A DNA stretch of 64,000 nucleotides from Candidatus Dependentiae bacterium (GTDB taxonomy: Bacteria > Babelota > Babeliae > Babelales > RVW-14). The notes beneath the pieces were generated by a model. That model was not told the DNA's origin, did not search any database, and saw nothing but the letters and a program-made list of their open reading frames with translations. The translations under genes were made by a program, and so were the position numbers. The stretch's first letter is position 1, and every line of letters begins with the position of its first letter. Shown piece by piece: positions 1-10,291 of this stretch. Where the stretch lies: positions 221,003 through 285,002 of the forward strand of contig JAFEAY010000025.1 in assembly GCA_018266175.1 (NCBI GenBank), in the 5' to 3' direction.

Positions 1-602
<602 letters not shown>

Positions 603-608
603 TCAGGG

Positions 609-1241
609 TTAAAAGACCAGCCCTTTAAGCCATTGTGCACAGGTCAAAATGGTACTGGTCAGCAGCATTCTGGTTGGAGGGAAGATAAACACAAATAACA
701 AAATAAACAAGGCGTAGCGGTGAATCCACAAAACAACCGCGGGGTATTTTTCGCTTAAAAAGGCAATAATCAGATGGCTTCCGTCAAGGGGTGGAATAGG
801 GAGCACATTAAAAATTCCAAGCATGACATTGATGTACGCAAGTGCCTCAAGTATTTGCAAAAAACTCAAAGCAACTGCATCTGATACCAGATGAGTTGGG
901 AAATGTTTTATGCAAGTAAAGGATACAAAAGCGAGTAATAGATTTGAGCATGGGCCCGCAAGCGCCGTTAAAATTGAGTAAAATTTGGGATATTTAAAAT
1001 TGTGCTGGTTAAAAGGAACAGGCTTTGCCCATCCAATGCGAAAGAGAAGGAGGAAAAGCATGCCAAGCGGGTCGATATGCGCCATTGGGTTAAGTGTCAG
1101 ACGCCCTGCGCGTTTTGCGGTTGAGTCCCCTAAAGCGGTTGCAGCAAGTGCGTGGCAAAATTCATGAAAGGTGAGTGCAATTAAAAATGCTGGAAGCATG
1201 ATTGCCATGCTTGCAAAAAGGTCGATAAATCCTGACATCAT
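609..1241 (-). CDS. Site-2-protease-like M50 membrane metalloprotease
   Basis: Integral-membrane zinc protease of the M50 (site-2 protease, rhomboid-independent) family. The zinc-binding motif HEFCH is at residues 26-30 in the first hydrophobic segment. The NPMAHIDPLG segment follows, and the third zinc-ligand motif LPIPPLDG is at about 147-154 (Asp153). At 210 aa it is the short form without a PDZ domain. An upstream GGGG at 1247-1250 (complement) supports the start, where two ATG codons lie in tandem. It lies between tyrS and a paralogue with a broken active site, all on the minus strand. Substrate unknown; in this family it is usually a transmembrane regulator. Confidence 0.88.
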   Translation of the reverse strand: MMSGFIDLFASMAIMLPAFLIALTFHEFCHALAATALGDSTAKRAGRLTLNPMAHIDPLGMLFLLLFRIGWAKPVPFNQHNFKYPKFYSILTALAGPCSNLLLAFVSFTCIKHFPTHLVSDAVALSFLQILEALAYINVMLGIFNVLPIPPLDGSHLIIAFLSEKYPAVVLWIHRYALFILLFVFIFPPTRMLLTSTILTCAQWLKGLVF

Positions 1242-1284
1242 AGCGTACCCCGTTTATACAAGCTGGTGCTTGTGTTTAAAATTA

Positions 1285-2007
1285 TTAAAAAACAATCAGA
1301 AAAAACAGGTGTTCGATGAGTGAGCCCAAAGTAGCAATTCCGTTTAAAAATAGTGTACTCACTCCAGGGGCAAAAAATAAAATAAGTAGAATATAAAGCG
1401 CGTACTGCTCAAGCCATGCAACAATGTGTTGTTGAGAATAAGGGAGCACGTAGTGCAAAATGCGTCCGCCATCAAAAGGAGGTAGAGGGATAAGGTCGAG
1501 TAATCCAAAAAAGATTGCAACGCTCATGAGTGATTTCAAAATTTCAAGAAGAGAAACGAGTGCGTAACGTGGAAATCCACATGCAAAAACTGCTTTGATT
1601 GCAAGGGTTGCGCAAAAAGCTAAAACAAAATTTCCAAGAGATCCTGAAAGTGCCGTTAAAATTCCGCCTAATCGATAGTTCTTAAAATTGTTATCATTGA
1701 TTGGAACCGGAATGGTCCAGCGAACGCCAAGCGTTATGAGCATAATAAAAAGAATTCCGCGTGGAATCTTTTCGCCCAAAAGTGCACCAAGTAAAAAAAA
1801 GACAATCAAAACAATTGATAGCCCTGCAATATCAACATGTGCAAGTGGATTAAGTGTTAAAAACCCTTCATCTTCAGCTGTACTGTCTCCCATCAGTTTG
1901 GCTGCAAGGGCTTGAAAGAATCCTTTAAAGGTAAAAACAAGAAGAAAAACTGGAAAGAGCGTGGCGATTAAATTGAGTACTTGCATTAGGTTGTTTGAAG
2001 TTGTCAT
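1285..2007 (-). CDS. M50-like protein with lost HExxH motif (pseudoprotease)
   Basis: A 240-aa paralogue of the downstream M50 protease. The flanking framework is conserved (ALAA, MGDSTA, LTLNPLAHVD, LIPLPPFDGG with Asp179). At the position of HEFCH it reads KGFFQ (residues 28-32), so both zinc-binding His residues and the catalytic Glu are gone. The start is supported by AAGGATACACG just upstream of the ATG. The frame is intact and the membrane segments are kept, so this looks like a maintained non-catalytic homologue rather than decay. A regulatory or chaperone role for the neighbouring active copy is inference. Confidence 0.85.
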   Translation of the reverse strand: MTTSNNLMQVLNLIATLFPVFLLVFTFKGFFQALAAKLMGDSTAEDEGFLTLNPLAHVDIAGLSIVLIVFFLLGALLGEKIPRGILFIMLITLGVRWTIPVPINDNNFKNYRLGGILTALSGSLGNFVLAFCATLAIKAVFACGFPRYALVSLLEILKSLMSVAIFFGLLDLIPLPPFDGGRILHYVLPYSQQHIVAWLEQYALYILLILFFAPGVSTLFLNGIATLGSLIEHLFFLIVF

Positions 2008-2236
2008 CGTGTATCCTTTGATTTATAAATCGAGTCATCCCCTCTAAAATAAAAAATATTGAAAAGACGGTCAAATACAATAGTTTTAGGAGTTGTAATA
2101 TTTTTTTGTTCACCAACTCCTATTTTTGGACTAGAATGCTGTATGCAACACCCGTTCGAGGTGAGGCGTTGTTTGGAAAACTGCGCCTAGATCTAGTAAG
2201 CATGTATGACCGATAAGCTTTAAAAAAGGAGAGCGT

Positions 2237-4633
2237 ATGAGTCTTCAGAATGCTAAAGTGCGCCGTCATGGGACTGGCGAATCTTCTAAAATCCAACAAT
2301 TTTGGTATTCGTTGTTACCGCCGGGAATTTTGGCCCTCTTTACAACACTTCTTTATCTGCCATCACTAACCTATCCCTTTCAGTTTGACGATATAGCAAA
2401 TATCTCTAAAAAGTTTGCTATACGTTTTGATAATCCATTCAGCAGATGGTGGGGAAGTTCTCGCTGGGTAGGGGAGTGGCTTAATACCGTTAACTATCAA
2501 ATTGGAGGATTCGACCCATTTTCATATCGTCTTTTTAATTTGATTATTCATATTGCAGCAGGCGTTCTGCTTTATTTTCTTATTCAAGACCTGTGCAAGT
2601 ATTTAAAATCAAAACCGTTTTTTTATGAAAATCGTTTATATATAGCTTTCTGTACAGCGGCTTTTTTCTTGCTCCATCCAGTACAAACGCAAACAGTTTC
2701 TTATGTGATCCAAGCACGACTTGAAGGGCTCGCGAGTCTTTTTATTTTGGCAACGCTCTATCTATTTGTTCGAGCAATGACCACACCAAGCATTGTGGCT
2801 CGCGGAATACTGATCGCAAGCTTTTTCTTTTTTGGATTTTTATCTTGTGGAACAAAAGAAATTGTTGTTGTTTTGCCGTTTTTGCTTTTCTTAATCGACT
2901 GGTTCTTCTTGGCGGAAGAAAACTGGAGCAATTTTAAACAACGCCTATGGCTTCATATTACTTTTGATCTTTTCTTTGCAGGCCTCATGGCGCACTACAT
3001 GGGTGCAAAATTTGCCGTTGATGCTCTGAGCATGAAGCTTTCAACCGGGAATAATCGCGGTAATATTTTGACCCAACGTGCATTTGATGTCATTACTCCT
3101 TTCCATTATTTAATTTCAGAATTTAAGGTAGTTGTTCACTACATTTTTATGTTTGTTTGGCCATTCAATATCAGTGTTGAATATGACTGGAAGTTGGCAA
3201 CCAGATTTTTTAGTCCCGATGTTATTTTTCCATTTTTGGTATTGTTAAGCTTAGTGGGTACCGCTCTTCGTTGTATCTTTAAAAAAGAGTACACCTTTTT
3301 TGCCTTTGGTCTTTTTTGGTTTTTAATAAGCATTGCTCCTCGTGCAACAATTATTCCTTCACCAGAACTTGCCTGTGATTACAAGACGTATCTTTCTTCA
3401 GTGGGAGTGTTATTTATTTTGGCAGTTATTTTTGTTTTTGCTGTACGCAAAGCAATCAGTTACTTTCAAAATGTTGAGCCTCGTTTTGCAGACAAACAGC
3501 TCCAGCTGGCAGTCTTTTCGTTATTGATGGTTCCTATTGCCCTTTCAGCATATTCACGTAATAAAGTATGGGAAACTTGTGTTGCTTTTTGGGAAGACAA
3601 TGCGGTAAAGGCACCAGGTAAAGCCCGTGTTCATAATAACTTGGGTGTTGCTTATTCAGAGGCTGGAAAAATTGATGAAGCGCTTGCTGCATACAAAAAA
3701 GCTATTGATCTTGACGCACTCTATTCCGATCCATTGAGTAACATTGCGGTTGCTTATTCGATGAAGGGTGACCTTGATAAAGCTATTGAGTCTCTTGAAG
3801 TTGCTATTCATATTTGTCCTAACTATCCCGAAGCGTATAACAATTTAGGAACATTGCTTCTACAAAAAAAACAATACGATGATGCTGAGCGTTATTTGAA
3901 TGCTGCAATTCAGCTTCGACCATATTATGGAAAAGCCTATTACAACTTGGCTCGTATGCACGAAGAGCAAGGCAGGCCGGAAGAAGCTTGGCAGTTTCTA
4001 AAGCGTGCTGTTGAAGGTGATTTAGATAATCCTGAAGTTTTCTACAAATTTGGTCAAATGAGTCTTAAAGTTCAAAAATATGCTGAAGCTATTCAGGCAT
4101 TTGAGTTTGTTGCGCAACAAGGTTTTAATGATCAGTCACTCTGGTTTAACCTAGCTAATGCCTACTTTATGGTTAATCAGCATGATAAAGCTGAAACGCT
4201 TTATGAAAAATTGGTACGCGATTATCCACTTGATGGGCGTTATGCTTATAATTTAGGTGAAACCTATTTCATTAAAAAAGATTTCGAGCGAGCACTTGCT
4301 TTGTTTGAAAAAGTTGCAACGCTTCCTCGTCCTTTACCACAATCATTTTTTAGAGTTGCAAATTGTCTTGAGCAGCTCCAACGCCATGATGATGCGCTGT
4401 CATTTTTGGAAGACACCCTTAAGCGTAATCCTCCAGAAGATTTCAAAAAAATGGTGCAAAACGAAATTACGCGTATGACGTTGCAGCAAAAAGTAACTGA
4501 GGGAAATGGAAGTATTCGGTTGTCTGATTTAAAGCAAGCTTTTGCGGCACATACACCAAAGTCAGAAGATAAGCAGCCTGCAACAAAACAAACTGCAAAT
4601 ACTACCCAAAAACAAAACAAAAAAATAGCGTGA
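2237..4633 (+). CDS. GT-C/TMTC-like multi-spanning membrane protein with C-terminal TPRs
   Basis: 798 aa. Residues about 28-445 form many hydrophobic segments with the acidic pair Asp51-Asp52 (QFDD) in the first non-membrane loop, as in GT-C mannosyltransferases of the TMTC/PMT type. Residues about 458-740 are tandem TPR repeats (patterns such as NNLGVAYSEAGKIDEAL and YNNLGTLLLQKKQYDDAERY). The tail is Lys/Gln/Thr-rich. A strong AAAGGAG lies before the ATG. The next gene is a full-length paralogue. Glycosyltransfer from a lipid-linked sugar to an exported protein is the likely role by family; substrate and even activity are inferred. Confidence 0.8.
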   Translation: MSLQNAKVRRHGTGESSKIQQFWYSLLPPGILALFTTLLYLPSLTYPFQFDDIANISKKFAIRFDNPFSRWWGSSRWVGEWLNTVNYQIGGFDPFSYRLFNLIIHIAAGVLLYFLIQDLCKYLKSKPFFYENRLYIAFCTAAFFLLHPVQTQTVSYVIQARLEGLASLFILATLYLFVRAMTTPSIVARGILIASFFFFGFLSCGTKEIVVVLPFLLFLIDWFFLAEENWSNFKQRLWLHITFDLFFAGLMAHYMGAKFAVDALSMKLSTGNNRGNILTQRAFDVITPFHYLISEFKVVVHYIFMFVWPFNISVEYDWKLATRFFSPDVIFPFLVLLSLVGTALRCIFKKEYTFFAFGLFWFLISIAPRATIIPSPELACDYKTYLSSVGVLFILAVIFVFAVRKAISYFQNVEPRFADKQLQLAVFSLLMVPIALSAYSRNKVWETCVAFWEDNAVKAPGKARVHNNLGVAYSEAGKIDEALAAYKKAIDLDALYSDPLSNIAVAYSMKGDLDKAIESLEVAIHICPNYPEAYNNLGTLLLQKKQYDDAERYLNAAIQLRPYYGKAYYNLARMHEEQGRPEEAWQFLKRAVEGDLDNPEVFYKFGQMSLKVQKYAEAIQAFEFVAQQGFNDQSLWFNLANAYFMVNQHDKAETLYEKLVRDYPLDGRYAYNLGETYFIKKDFERALALFEKVATLPRPLPQSFFRVANCLEQLQRHDDALSFLEDTLKRNPPEDFKKMVQNEITRMTLQQKVTEGNGSIRLSDLKQAFAAHTPKSEDKQPATKQTANTTQKQNKKIA

Positions 4634-4696
4634 GAGTGCTCACGTAGTTAACGTTTTGGAATATTGTAAAAATTACTTTACAAGAAGGAGTATGTA

Positions 4697-6934
4697 ATGA
4701 GTAAGCATGAAGCATACGCTCAAGAGAAAGCGTATTCAAATACTCAAAAGTTTGGGATTCCGCTACTTATGAGTTTCATGACAATTCTGGTCTACTATTC
4801 ATCATTGTTTTACGGATTTATTTTCGATGATTTTCCAACCATTATCCAGTATTTTCATATTCGCGTTTTTGACCCGATTGGAATGTTTTTTGCCAACACT
4901 CGTTGGATTTCTCGTATACTCAATCAGTTCACCTATCACTACTGGCAGACCGATCCATTTATGTATCGTGTTATCGATTTAGGAATACATATTGCTATTG
5001 GTTTGATGATTTTTTATACGCTTCTCAGTTTACTCAGTCGTTTTACACGTAATGAGTTCATACAGAATAATGCTTATGTAATCTCATTGCTCACAGCGGG
5101 ACTCTTTTTACTGCATCCGGTACAAACGCAAACCGCAACATATATCACTCAAATGCGCTTAGAGGGCTTAGTTGCTTTATTTGCGTTCTTTGTGGTCGCA
5201 ACATTTGTTGCCAGTGTGCACAGTGAACAAGCCAATCGCCGCACTGGGTGGCTTGTAATTTCTTACCTTGGAACATCATTTGCAGCAGGAACCAAAGAAA
5301 TTATTATTGTACTTCCAGTGCTGCTTGTTTTGGTTGATTGGTTTTTTCTGGCTCAAGGTGACTGGGAAAAGTTTAAAACGCGATTGTGGATACATGCAGG
5401 TTATTTTGCGGTTCTTTTTGGCACGCTTGCTTACATGGGTATTCGTCCAGGGTATGTTGCTCATTTGGTTGGTACTCCTTTGCGCAATAACCGCGGCAAT
5501 GTTCTTACAGGAAATCCAGAAGTCTACATCAGTACATTTTCGTATCTGATTTCTCAGTTCAAAGTAATGCTTCACTACATGCTTATTTTTGTCTGGCCAT
5601 TCCGCATTAGCTTTGATTACGATATGCGGCTTGCAAAATCATTGTTCAGCATGGATGTTATTGTTCCTGCAACAATTTTGATTTCTTTAGCATGGTGGAC
5701 TTTTAAGCGTTGGATGGAAAACAAGGCTGATCTTTGGGCATTTGCATTTGCATGGTTTCTGGTAGCAATGTTGCCACGTACCAGCATTTTTCCATCAACT
5801 GAATTGATATGTGATTATAAAACATATCTTGCGTCGTTTGGTGCAATGTTTGCACTTGCGGTTGTCTTTACGCGTGGTATTGAATTTATTGTTCATATGG
5901 TGAAAGGATCAGACGTGGTTATAAACAAACACATAACGCAGGTTTCGGTTGGCCTTTTGATGTTGTCATGCATTGGATTTGCATCAAATCAACAAAATAA
6001 AGTTTGGAGTTCAGATTTGAACTTTTGGCAAGCGGCAGTAGATAATGCTCCAACCAAAGCACGTGGCCATAATAATTTGGCAACAGCGATGTACGAAAAG
6101 GGTGATCTTGAGGGAGCTCTTAAAGAATTTGATAAAGCCATTGAATGCGATGGAAATTATGGTGAACCACATGTCAATTTGGCTTCAATTTATCAAATGA
6201 GAAACGACTTTGAAACAGCACTCAAGCACTATGCTCGAGCAATGGATATTGGTGAAGCTCATCCAGAGATGTTCCATAATCTTGGTATTTTGCACATTTC
6301 GCAACAAAATCATGAAACTGCTGCTGAATGTTTTAGACAAGCACTTGATTTTCGCCCTTACTACAGCTCGGCTCATAAACATCTTGGCAAAATTTACCAA
6401 CTTCAAGGTAAGCGCGAAGAAGCACTTAAGAGCTACGAAAGTGCTCTTGCAGGTGATCAGCCCGATGATGAAGCGCAGTATCTCAAAGGTACTTTGCACA
6501 TCGAAGCTGGAAATTTTACAGAAGCACTTCAATCATTTGAAAAGTTAAATAAAGATTATCTGGATGCTGAGTTTCAACTTGGATGTGCACATTATGGACT
6601 TGCTCACTATGATCAAGCACGCGGCTATTTTCAAAAATCTTATGCAAAAGAACCAAACAATCTTGTTTATATGCACAACTATGCACAAACGCTTCTCAAT
6701 TGCAAAGAGTATGCACAGGCGTTGCCATTGTTTGAGCAGTGCTTAAAAGCAACACAGCCTGGAGAGTTGCCATACTTGCCGTTGCACATTGCAAAGTGCC
6801 AGTTCTACGTTGGCCAAAAAGACGAAGCGGCCCAAGTACTTAATAAATTAGCCAAGTCGGCTCCTGAAGAGGTGCGTAACGATGCCAAGGCATTGATGCA
6901 AGAAATAGGGATTAGTAAGATTAAAGGTGCGTAA
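4697..6934 (+). CDS. GT-C/TMTC-like membrane protein with TPRs, paralogue of the previous gene
   Basis: 745 aa with the same architecture as the gene before it. There is a multi-TM N-terminal region with Asp44-Asp45 (IFDDF), the shared segments LLHPVQTQT, GTKEIIIVLPVLLVLVDWFF and CDYKTYLAS, then TPR repeats from about residue 451 to the C-terminus (for example HNNLATAMYEKGDLEGAL). AAGAAGGAG precedes the ATG. The gap to the upstream gene is 63 bases, so they are probably co-transcribed. A strong terminator follows. The pair looks like a tandem duplication that then diverged. Confidence 0.8.
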   Translation: MSKHEAYAQEKAYSNTQKFGIPLLMSFMTILVYYSSLFYGFIFDDFPTIIQYFHIRVFDPIGMFFANTRWISRILNQFTYHYWQTDPFMYRVIDLGIHIAIGLMIFYTLLSLLSRFTRNEFIQNNAYVISLLTAGLFLLHPVQTQTATYITQMRLEGLVALFAFFVVATFVASVHSEQANRRTGWLVISYLGTSFAAGTKEIIIVLPVLLVLVDWFFLAQGDWEKFKTRLWIHAGYFAVLFGTLAYMGIRPGYVAHLVGTPLRNNRGNVLTGNPEVYISTFSYLISQFKVMLHYMLIFVWPFRISFDYDMRLAKSLFSMDVIVPATILISLAWWTFKRWMENKADLWAFAFAWFLVAMLPRTSIFPSTELICDYKTYLASFGAMFALAVVFTRGIEFIVHMVKGSDVVINKHITQVSVGLLMLSCIGFASNQQNKVWSSDLNFWQAAVDNAPTKARGHNNLATAMYEKGDLEGALKEFDKAIECDGNYGEPHVNLASIYQMRNDFETALKHYARAMDIGEAHPEMFHNLGILHISQQNHETAAECFRQALDFRPYYSSAHKHLGKIYQLQGKREEALKSYESALAGDQPDDEAQYLKGTLHIEAGNFTEALQSFEKLNKDYLDAEFQLGCAHYGLAHYDQARGYFQKSYAKEPNNLVYMHNYAQTLLNCKEYAQALPLFEQCLKATQPGELPYLPLHIAKCQFYVGQKDEAAQVLNKLAKSAPEEVRNDAKALMQEIGISKIKGA

Positions 6935-6991
6935 TCGATGTGGATTATTTGATGCAAAAAATTAGACTTGCATAAATTAACAAACGAGTTT

Positions 6992-7038
6992 AAAAAAGTG
7001 GGAGTGGTTGGCTGTGTGCTGGTTACTCCCACTTTTTT
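6992..7038 (+). terminator. Rho-independent terminator after the TPR pair
   Basis: Arms at 6992-7005 and 7025-7038 pair as AAAAAAGTGGGAGT with ACTCCCACTTTTTT around a 19-base loop, and a T-run closes the 3' side. The adenines on the left arm allow it to work on both strands. Confidence 0.85.
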
Positions 7039-7067
7039 ATTTTAAAAAATTTGAAAGGATTTTGATT

Positions 7068-7829
7068 ATGAAAAATTGGTATACGTTATTTTTAAGCTGT
7101 TTTATGTTTATAACAAGCGTGAGTGCAATGAAAAAAGAGATTGAAATAAAATTTACGCTTGAGCAAGCAAGCCGTACTGCATTTGAAATGTGGCTAGAGA
7201 CTCATGCGACTTTTGATGGTATTGAACATCACGAAGAAGTATATTTAAATAATCCCAAAAATTCATTTTTCTTTAATCATAAAGACGGTTTCAATGATGC
7301 TCATATCACGATGCGTTTGCGTTCAAAAATAATAGGTCAAGCTCATAAGGATTTATTTTGTAGCAAAGTTTGTCATGTTGACGATCAAAACAGAACAGTA
7401 TCTCGAGACGAGTTTGAAATTGATTTAAGTTCACCTGATTCCAGTAAAATCTTAGCCACTTGGTTGCAAGAAAAAGGTTATCGTAATTTTGAAAATAATC
7501 TTGGCCAAGCATTGCAGTTAACGAAAAAAAATCTAACCTTTTTCTTTGAGTCAATTGGTTTTATTGAGCAATTTGAATTTACCAAAGAGCGTAAAATATA
7601 CCGTTTTGAAGATTTTGAAATAGCGTTAGATACGTTGCCTGGTATTGGCTCGTTTATCGAAGTTGAGTTAAAATCTGATGAGCAAGATGTTGTGATTGGA
7701 ACAGAGCAAATACACCAATTTTTGAAAAAAACTGGTATTACTCAATTTGTTCAATATGATCGTAGCTACCTCCACATGAAAATTAATCCCGGATATAATT
7801 TTGGTCGAGAAATGAATCTTCAAAAATAA
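7068..7829 (+). CDS. Exported CYTH-domain protein (triphosphate-binding tunnel fold)
   Basis: The ATG at 7068 is preceded by GAAAGGA and gives a clear signal peptide (MKNWYTLFLSCFMFITSVSA). The mature part begins MKKEIEIKFTLE, the EIEIKF signature of the CYTH superfamily (class IV adenylyl cyclase, thiamine triphosphatase, inorganic triphosphatases). Further family-like features are MRLRSK, a region with charged alternating strands, and a late IEVELKS strand. An in-frame ATG at 7008 would bury the signal peptide and overlaps the terminator, so I reject it. CYTH enzymes are normally cytosolic, so export is unusual. The substrate cannot be told from sequence. Confidence 0.78.
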   Translation: MKNWYTLFLSCFMFITSVSAMKKEIEIKFTLEQASRTAFEMWLETHATFDGIEHHEEVYLNNPKNSFFFNHKDGFNDAHITMRLRSKIIGQAHKDLFCSKVCHVDDQNRTVSRDEFEIDLSSPDSSKILATWLQEKGYRNFENNLGQALQLTKKNLTFFFESIGFIEQFEFTKERKIYRFEDFEIALDTLPGIGSFIEVELKSDEQDVVIGTEQIHQFLKKTGITQFVQYDRSYLHMKINPGYNFGREMNLQK

Positions 7830-7842
7830 AAGGTATTTTTGT

Positions 7843-8850
7843 ATGTTTAATGAATTAATGCTTTGGACAAAAAAATTAAATGATGGATATGAGCTTGCAG
7901 CTGATTTCCATAAATTGTATGTAAACGTTCTACCCAGAGCCCCAAAGAAAATTGTGTTCGTTGGTATGGGTGGCTCCGGTATTGCAGGCAGAATTTTTAA
8001 AACTTTTTTTGATCAGCGCTCAGAAATTCCTGTGCATGTTGTTGCTGGTCCAACAATGCCAAGCTATGTTGATTCGCAAACGCTTGCCATTGTTATTTCC
8101 TACTCTGGGAACACCTGGGAAACACTCGATGTTCTCAAGCTACTTTCTGATCGGCATGTTCCTTTATTTGTTCTTGCGCATGGCGGAAGAGCGGCTGAAA
8201 TTGCTCAGTTGCGCAATATTCCCTTTACCCTCATTCCTGAGTCATCAACTCCACGTTCGGCGCTTGGAATAATTTTAGGCTTTTTATGCTGCCTTTTTGA
8301 AGAAATGAATCTTCTTCCCGGTAAGCAAATTTTTGATGCTTTCTATAAACACGCTAGTACCTATTTATCAAAATTCTCAAATGAATCATTTTTTGAAGAC
8401 TTTATTAATAAGGCCAAAGGGTATGATAGCTTTCATATATGGGGTATTGAGGGGTATACCGATGCGGTTGCCTACAGATCCCAAACCCAGTTTAATGAAA
8501 ATAGTAAAGTGGCGGCCGTTTTTGGCTCCTTTCCTGAAGTTTGTCATAACCTGATTGTGGGGTTTACTCAATTTGCTCAAAAGCCTCTGGTGATGCTGTG
8601 TGAGACCAGTTTTCTGCCTGCTCACCTTGATATTGCTCTAGATGCCGCAAGTGAATTACTCTATGAAAAGGGGGTTGTCCTTTACAAATCGCCTATTTTG
8701 GGTGATACTTTTGAGGAGCAACTTTTTAATATTATTTTATGGTCTGACTTTGCTTCGTGCTATCTTGCCCAAGAACGGGGGGTTCAAGCTCGACCGAATC
8801 TCTTTATTGATGAGTTAAAAGAGAAGCAGAAGCAAAAAGGTATCAAGTAG
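7843..8850 (+). CDS. SIS-domain phosphoglucose/phosphomannose isomerase-like protein
   Basis: 335 aa. The SIS sugar-phosphate binding fold is shown by VFVGMGGSGIAGR near residue 40, VVISYSGNTWETLD-type serine loops (AIVISYSGNTWET), and a C-terminal half with the PRPNLF-type end (QARPNLFIDELKE). This matches the bifunctional phosphoglucose/phosphomannose isomerase family, which interconverts fructose-6-phosphate with glucose-6-phosphate and mannose-6-phosphate. It lies 13 bases after the CYTH gene and 12 before rpmE, so an operon is likely. Mannose-6-phosphate supply would fit with the GT-C proteins upstream, but that link is inference. Confidence 0.82.
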   Translation: MFNELMLWTKKLNDGYELAADFHKLYVNVLPRAPKKIVFVGMGGSGIAGRIFKTFFDQRSEIPVHVVAGPTMPSYVDSQTLAIVISYSGNTWETLDVLKLLSDRHVPLFVLAHGGRAAEIAQLRNIPFTLIPESSTPRSALGIILGFLCCLFEEMNLLPGKQIFDAFYKHASTYLSKFSNESFFEDFINKAKGYDSFHIWGIEGYTDAVAYRSQTQFNENSKVAAVFGSFPEVCHNLIVGFTQFAQKPLVMLCETSFLPAHLDIALDAASELLYEKGVVLYKSPILGDTFEEQLFNIILWSDFASCYLAQERGVQARPNLFIDELKEKQKQKGIK

Positions 8851-8862
8851 AGGTTTAGCGGC

Positions 8863-9063
8863 ATGAAGAGCGAAATTCATCCACAAATACATGCAATCAG
8901 TGTTCGTTGCGTATGCGGCAGCGCCTTTGATTCAATATCAACAGATGAAAAAATTTCAGTTGATATCTGTTCCCAATGCCATCCCTATTATACAGGGCAG
9001 CAGAAGTTTATCGACACTGCTGGTCGTATTGAGAAATTTCAAAAGCGCTTTACCAAGAAATAA
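8863..9063 (+). CDS. rpmE: 50S ribosomal protein L31
   Basis: 66 aa with the L31 pattern: start [19 protein letters not shown], then [16 protein letters not shown]. The four cysteines CxC and CxxC make this the zinc-binding (C+) form of L31. It is followed directly by a terminator and then prfA, the common bacterial order rpmE-prfA. Confidence 0.95.
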   Translation: MKSEIHPQIHAISVRCVCGSAFDSISTDEKISVDICSQCHPYYTGQQKFIDTAGRIEKFQKRFTKK

Positions 9064-9099
9064 GCAGCAATACTGTTTATCTTGTGTTGTAAGTTATGG

Positions 9100-9125
9100 G
9101 GCAATAGCGTAATAACGCTGTTGCC
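9100..9125 (+). terminator. Probable terminator or attenuator between rpmE and prfA
   Basis: GGCAATAGCGT (9100-9110) pairs with ACGCTGTTGCC (9115-9125) with one G-T wobble and an AATA loop. The 3' side continues TTAGCTATTTTTC, an imperfect T-tract, so termination may be partial. Confidence 0.6.
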
Positions 9126-9165
9126 TTAGCTATTTTTCTCATTAAAATCACCGAGTATAAGACTT

Positions 9166-10248
9166 ATGTTGGATTGGATACTTCTTCAAAAAGAATATGA
9201 TGAGCTCATTGCAAAGCTTGTAGACCCTGCATTGGAGCAACGACAACGCGCTACTTTTCAGAAACAGGCGTCACAATATGGGCATGTCCTTGAAGCTCAC
9301 AAGCAAATTGTTGCTGCTCAAAATGAGTTTGATAGTAACAAGAAGCAGATTGAACAAGAATCTGGTGAGATGCGACAATTGTATGAAGAAGAAAATCAAC
9401 AACTTGAGTTAAAAATCAAAAAGCTCAATCGAGAACTCGAAGATCTTTTGTACCCAGCTGATGATCGAGATGAACGTTCAGTTTTTATCGAAATTCGCGC
9501 TGGAGCTGGTGGACAAGAAGCGGCTTTGTTTGCAGCCGATTTGTATCGCATGTACCAAAACTATGCACTCTCCAAAAATTGGGAAGTTTCAGTTGTTGAC
9601 TGTAGTACAACCGATCTTGGTGGTTTTAAAGAACTCATCATGCATATCAAGGGTAAGCGCGGCTTTAAGCATTTCAAATTTGAATCAGGTGTACATCGTG
9701 TTCAGCGTGTTCCAAAAACCGAAACCGCTGGTCGTGTCCATACTTCAACCGTTACCGTTGCAGTAATGCCTGAAGTTGATGACGTTGATGTGCAAATTAA
9801 TCCAAGTGATTTGCGTATTGATACCTACCGCTCCAGTGGAGCTGGTGGACAGCACGTTAATACTACCGACTCTGCAATCCGTATCACTCACATTCCAACG
9901 GGTGTTGTGGTGACCTGCCAAGACGAGCGGTCACAAACAAAAAACAAAGCTAAGGCTATGAAGGTCTTGCAGGCCCGTATTTATGAAGCTGAACGTGCAA
10001 AGCATGAAGCGCAAGAAAGTGCTGCACGTAAGCAACAGGTTGGCACTGGCGAACGATCAGAAAAAATTCGAACTTATAACTTCCCCCAAAACCGTGTTTC
10101 CGACCATCGTACCGAAGTGACCCTCAAAAAGCTTGACTTGGTGATGGAAGGTGATCTTGAAGATCTTATTGAACCACTCTTTGAGTGGGATATTCAGCAA
10201 CGACGATCACGCGGTTCGCTGTTTATTGGCCAGACTGGCAGTAAGTAA
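9166..10248 (+). CDS. prfA: Peptide chain release factor 1
   Basis: 360 aa, normal RF1 length. It frees the finished peptide at UAA and UAG codons. The tripeptide stop-codon reader PKT is at about 183-185 (RF1 type PxT, not the SPF of RF2), in [18 protein letters not shown]. The catalytic GGQ is at 227-229 ([10 protein letters not shown]). The N-terminal third is a charged helical hairpin as expected. No clear Shine-Dalgarno is seen; the ATG was chosen because it gives the standard N-terminus. No RF2 was seen in this window. Confidence 0.97.
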   Translation: MLDWILLQKEYDELIAKLVDPALEQRQRATFQKQASQYGHVLEAHKQIVAAQNEFDSNKKQIEQESGEMRQLYEEENQQLELKIKKLNRELEDLLYPADDRDERSVFIEIRAGAGGQEAALFAADLYRMYQNYALSKNWEVSVVDCSTTDLGGFKELIMHIKGKRGFKHFKFESGVHRVQRVPKTETAGRVHTSTVTVAVMPEVDDVDVQINPSDLRIDTYRSSGAGGQHVNTTDSAIRITHIPTGVVVTCQDERSQTKNKAKAMKVLQARIYEAERAKHEAQESAARKQQVGTGERSEKIRTYNFPQNRVSDHRTEVTLKKLDLVMEGDLEDLIEPLFEWDIQQRRSRGSLFIGQTGSK

Positions 10249-10291
10249 TTCATATACTTTTTAAATCCCCTTATACAAAATAAAAACAAAA

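Noticed and set aside
2120-2236. Possible tRNA in the GC-richer stretch before the first TPR gene
   Set aside because: There is a TTCGA-like piece, but no acceptor stem or anticodon arm can be folded.
7008-7067. Longer N-terminus for the CYTH gene
   Set aside because: It overlaps the upstream terminator stem and would bury the signal peptide; the ATG at 7068 has GAAAGGA.
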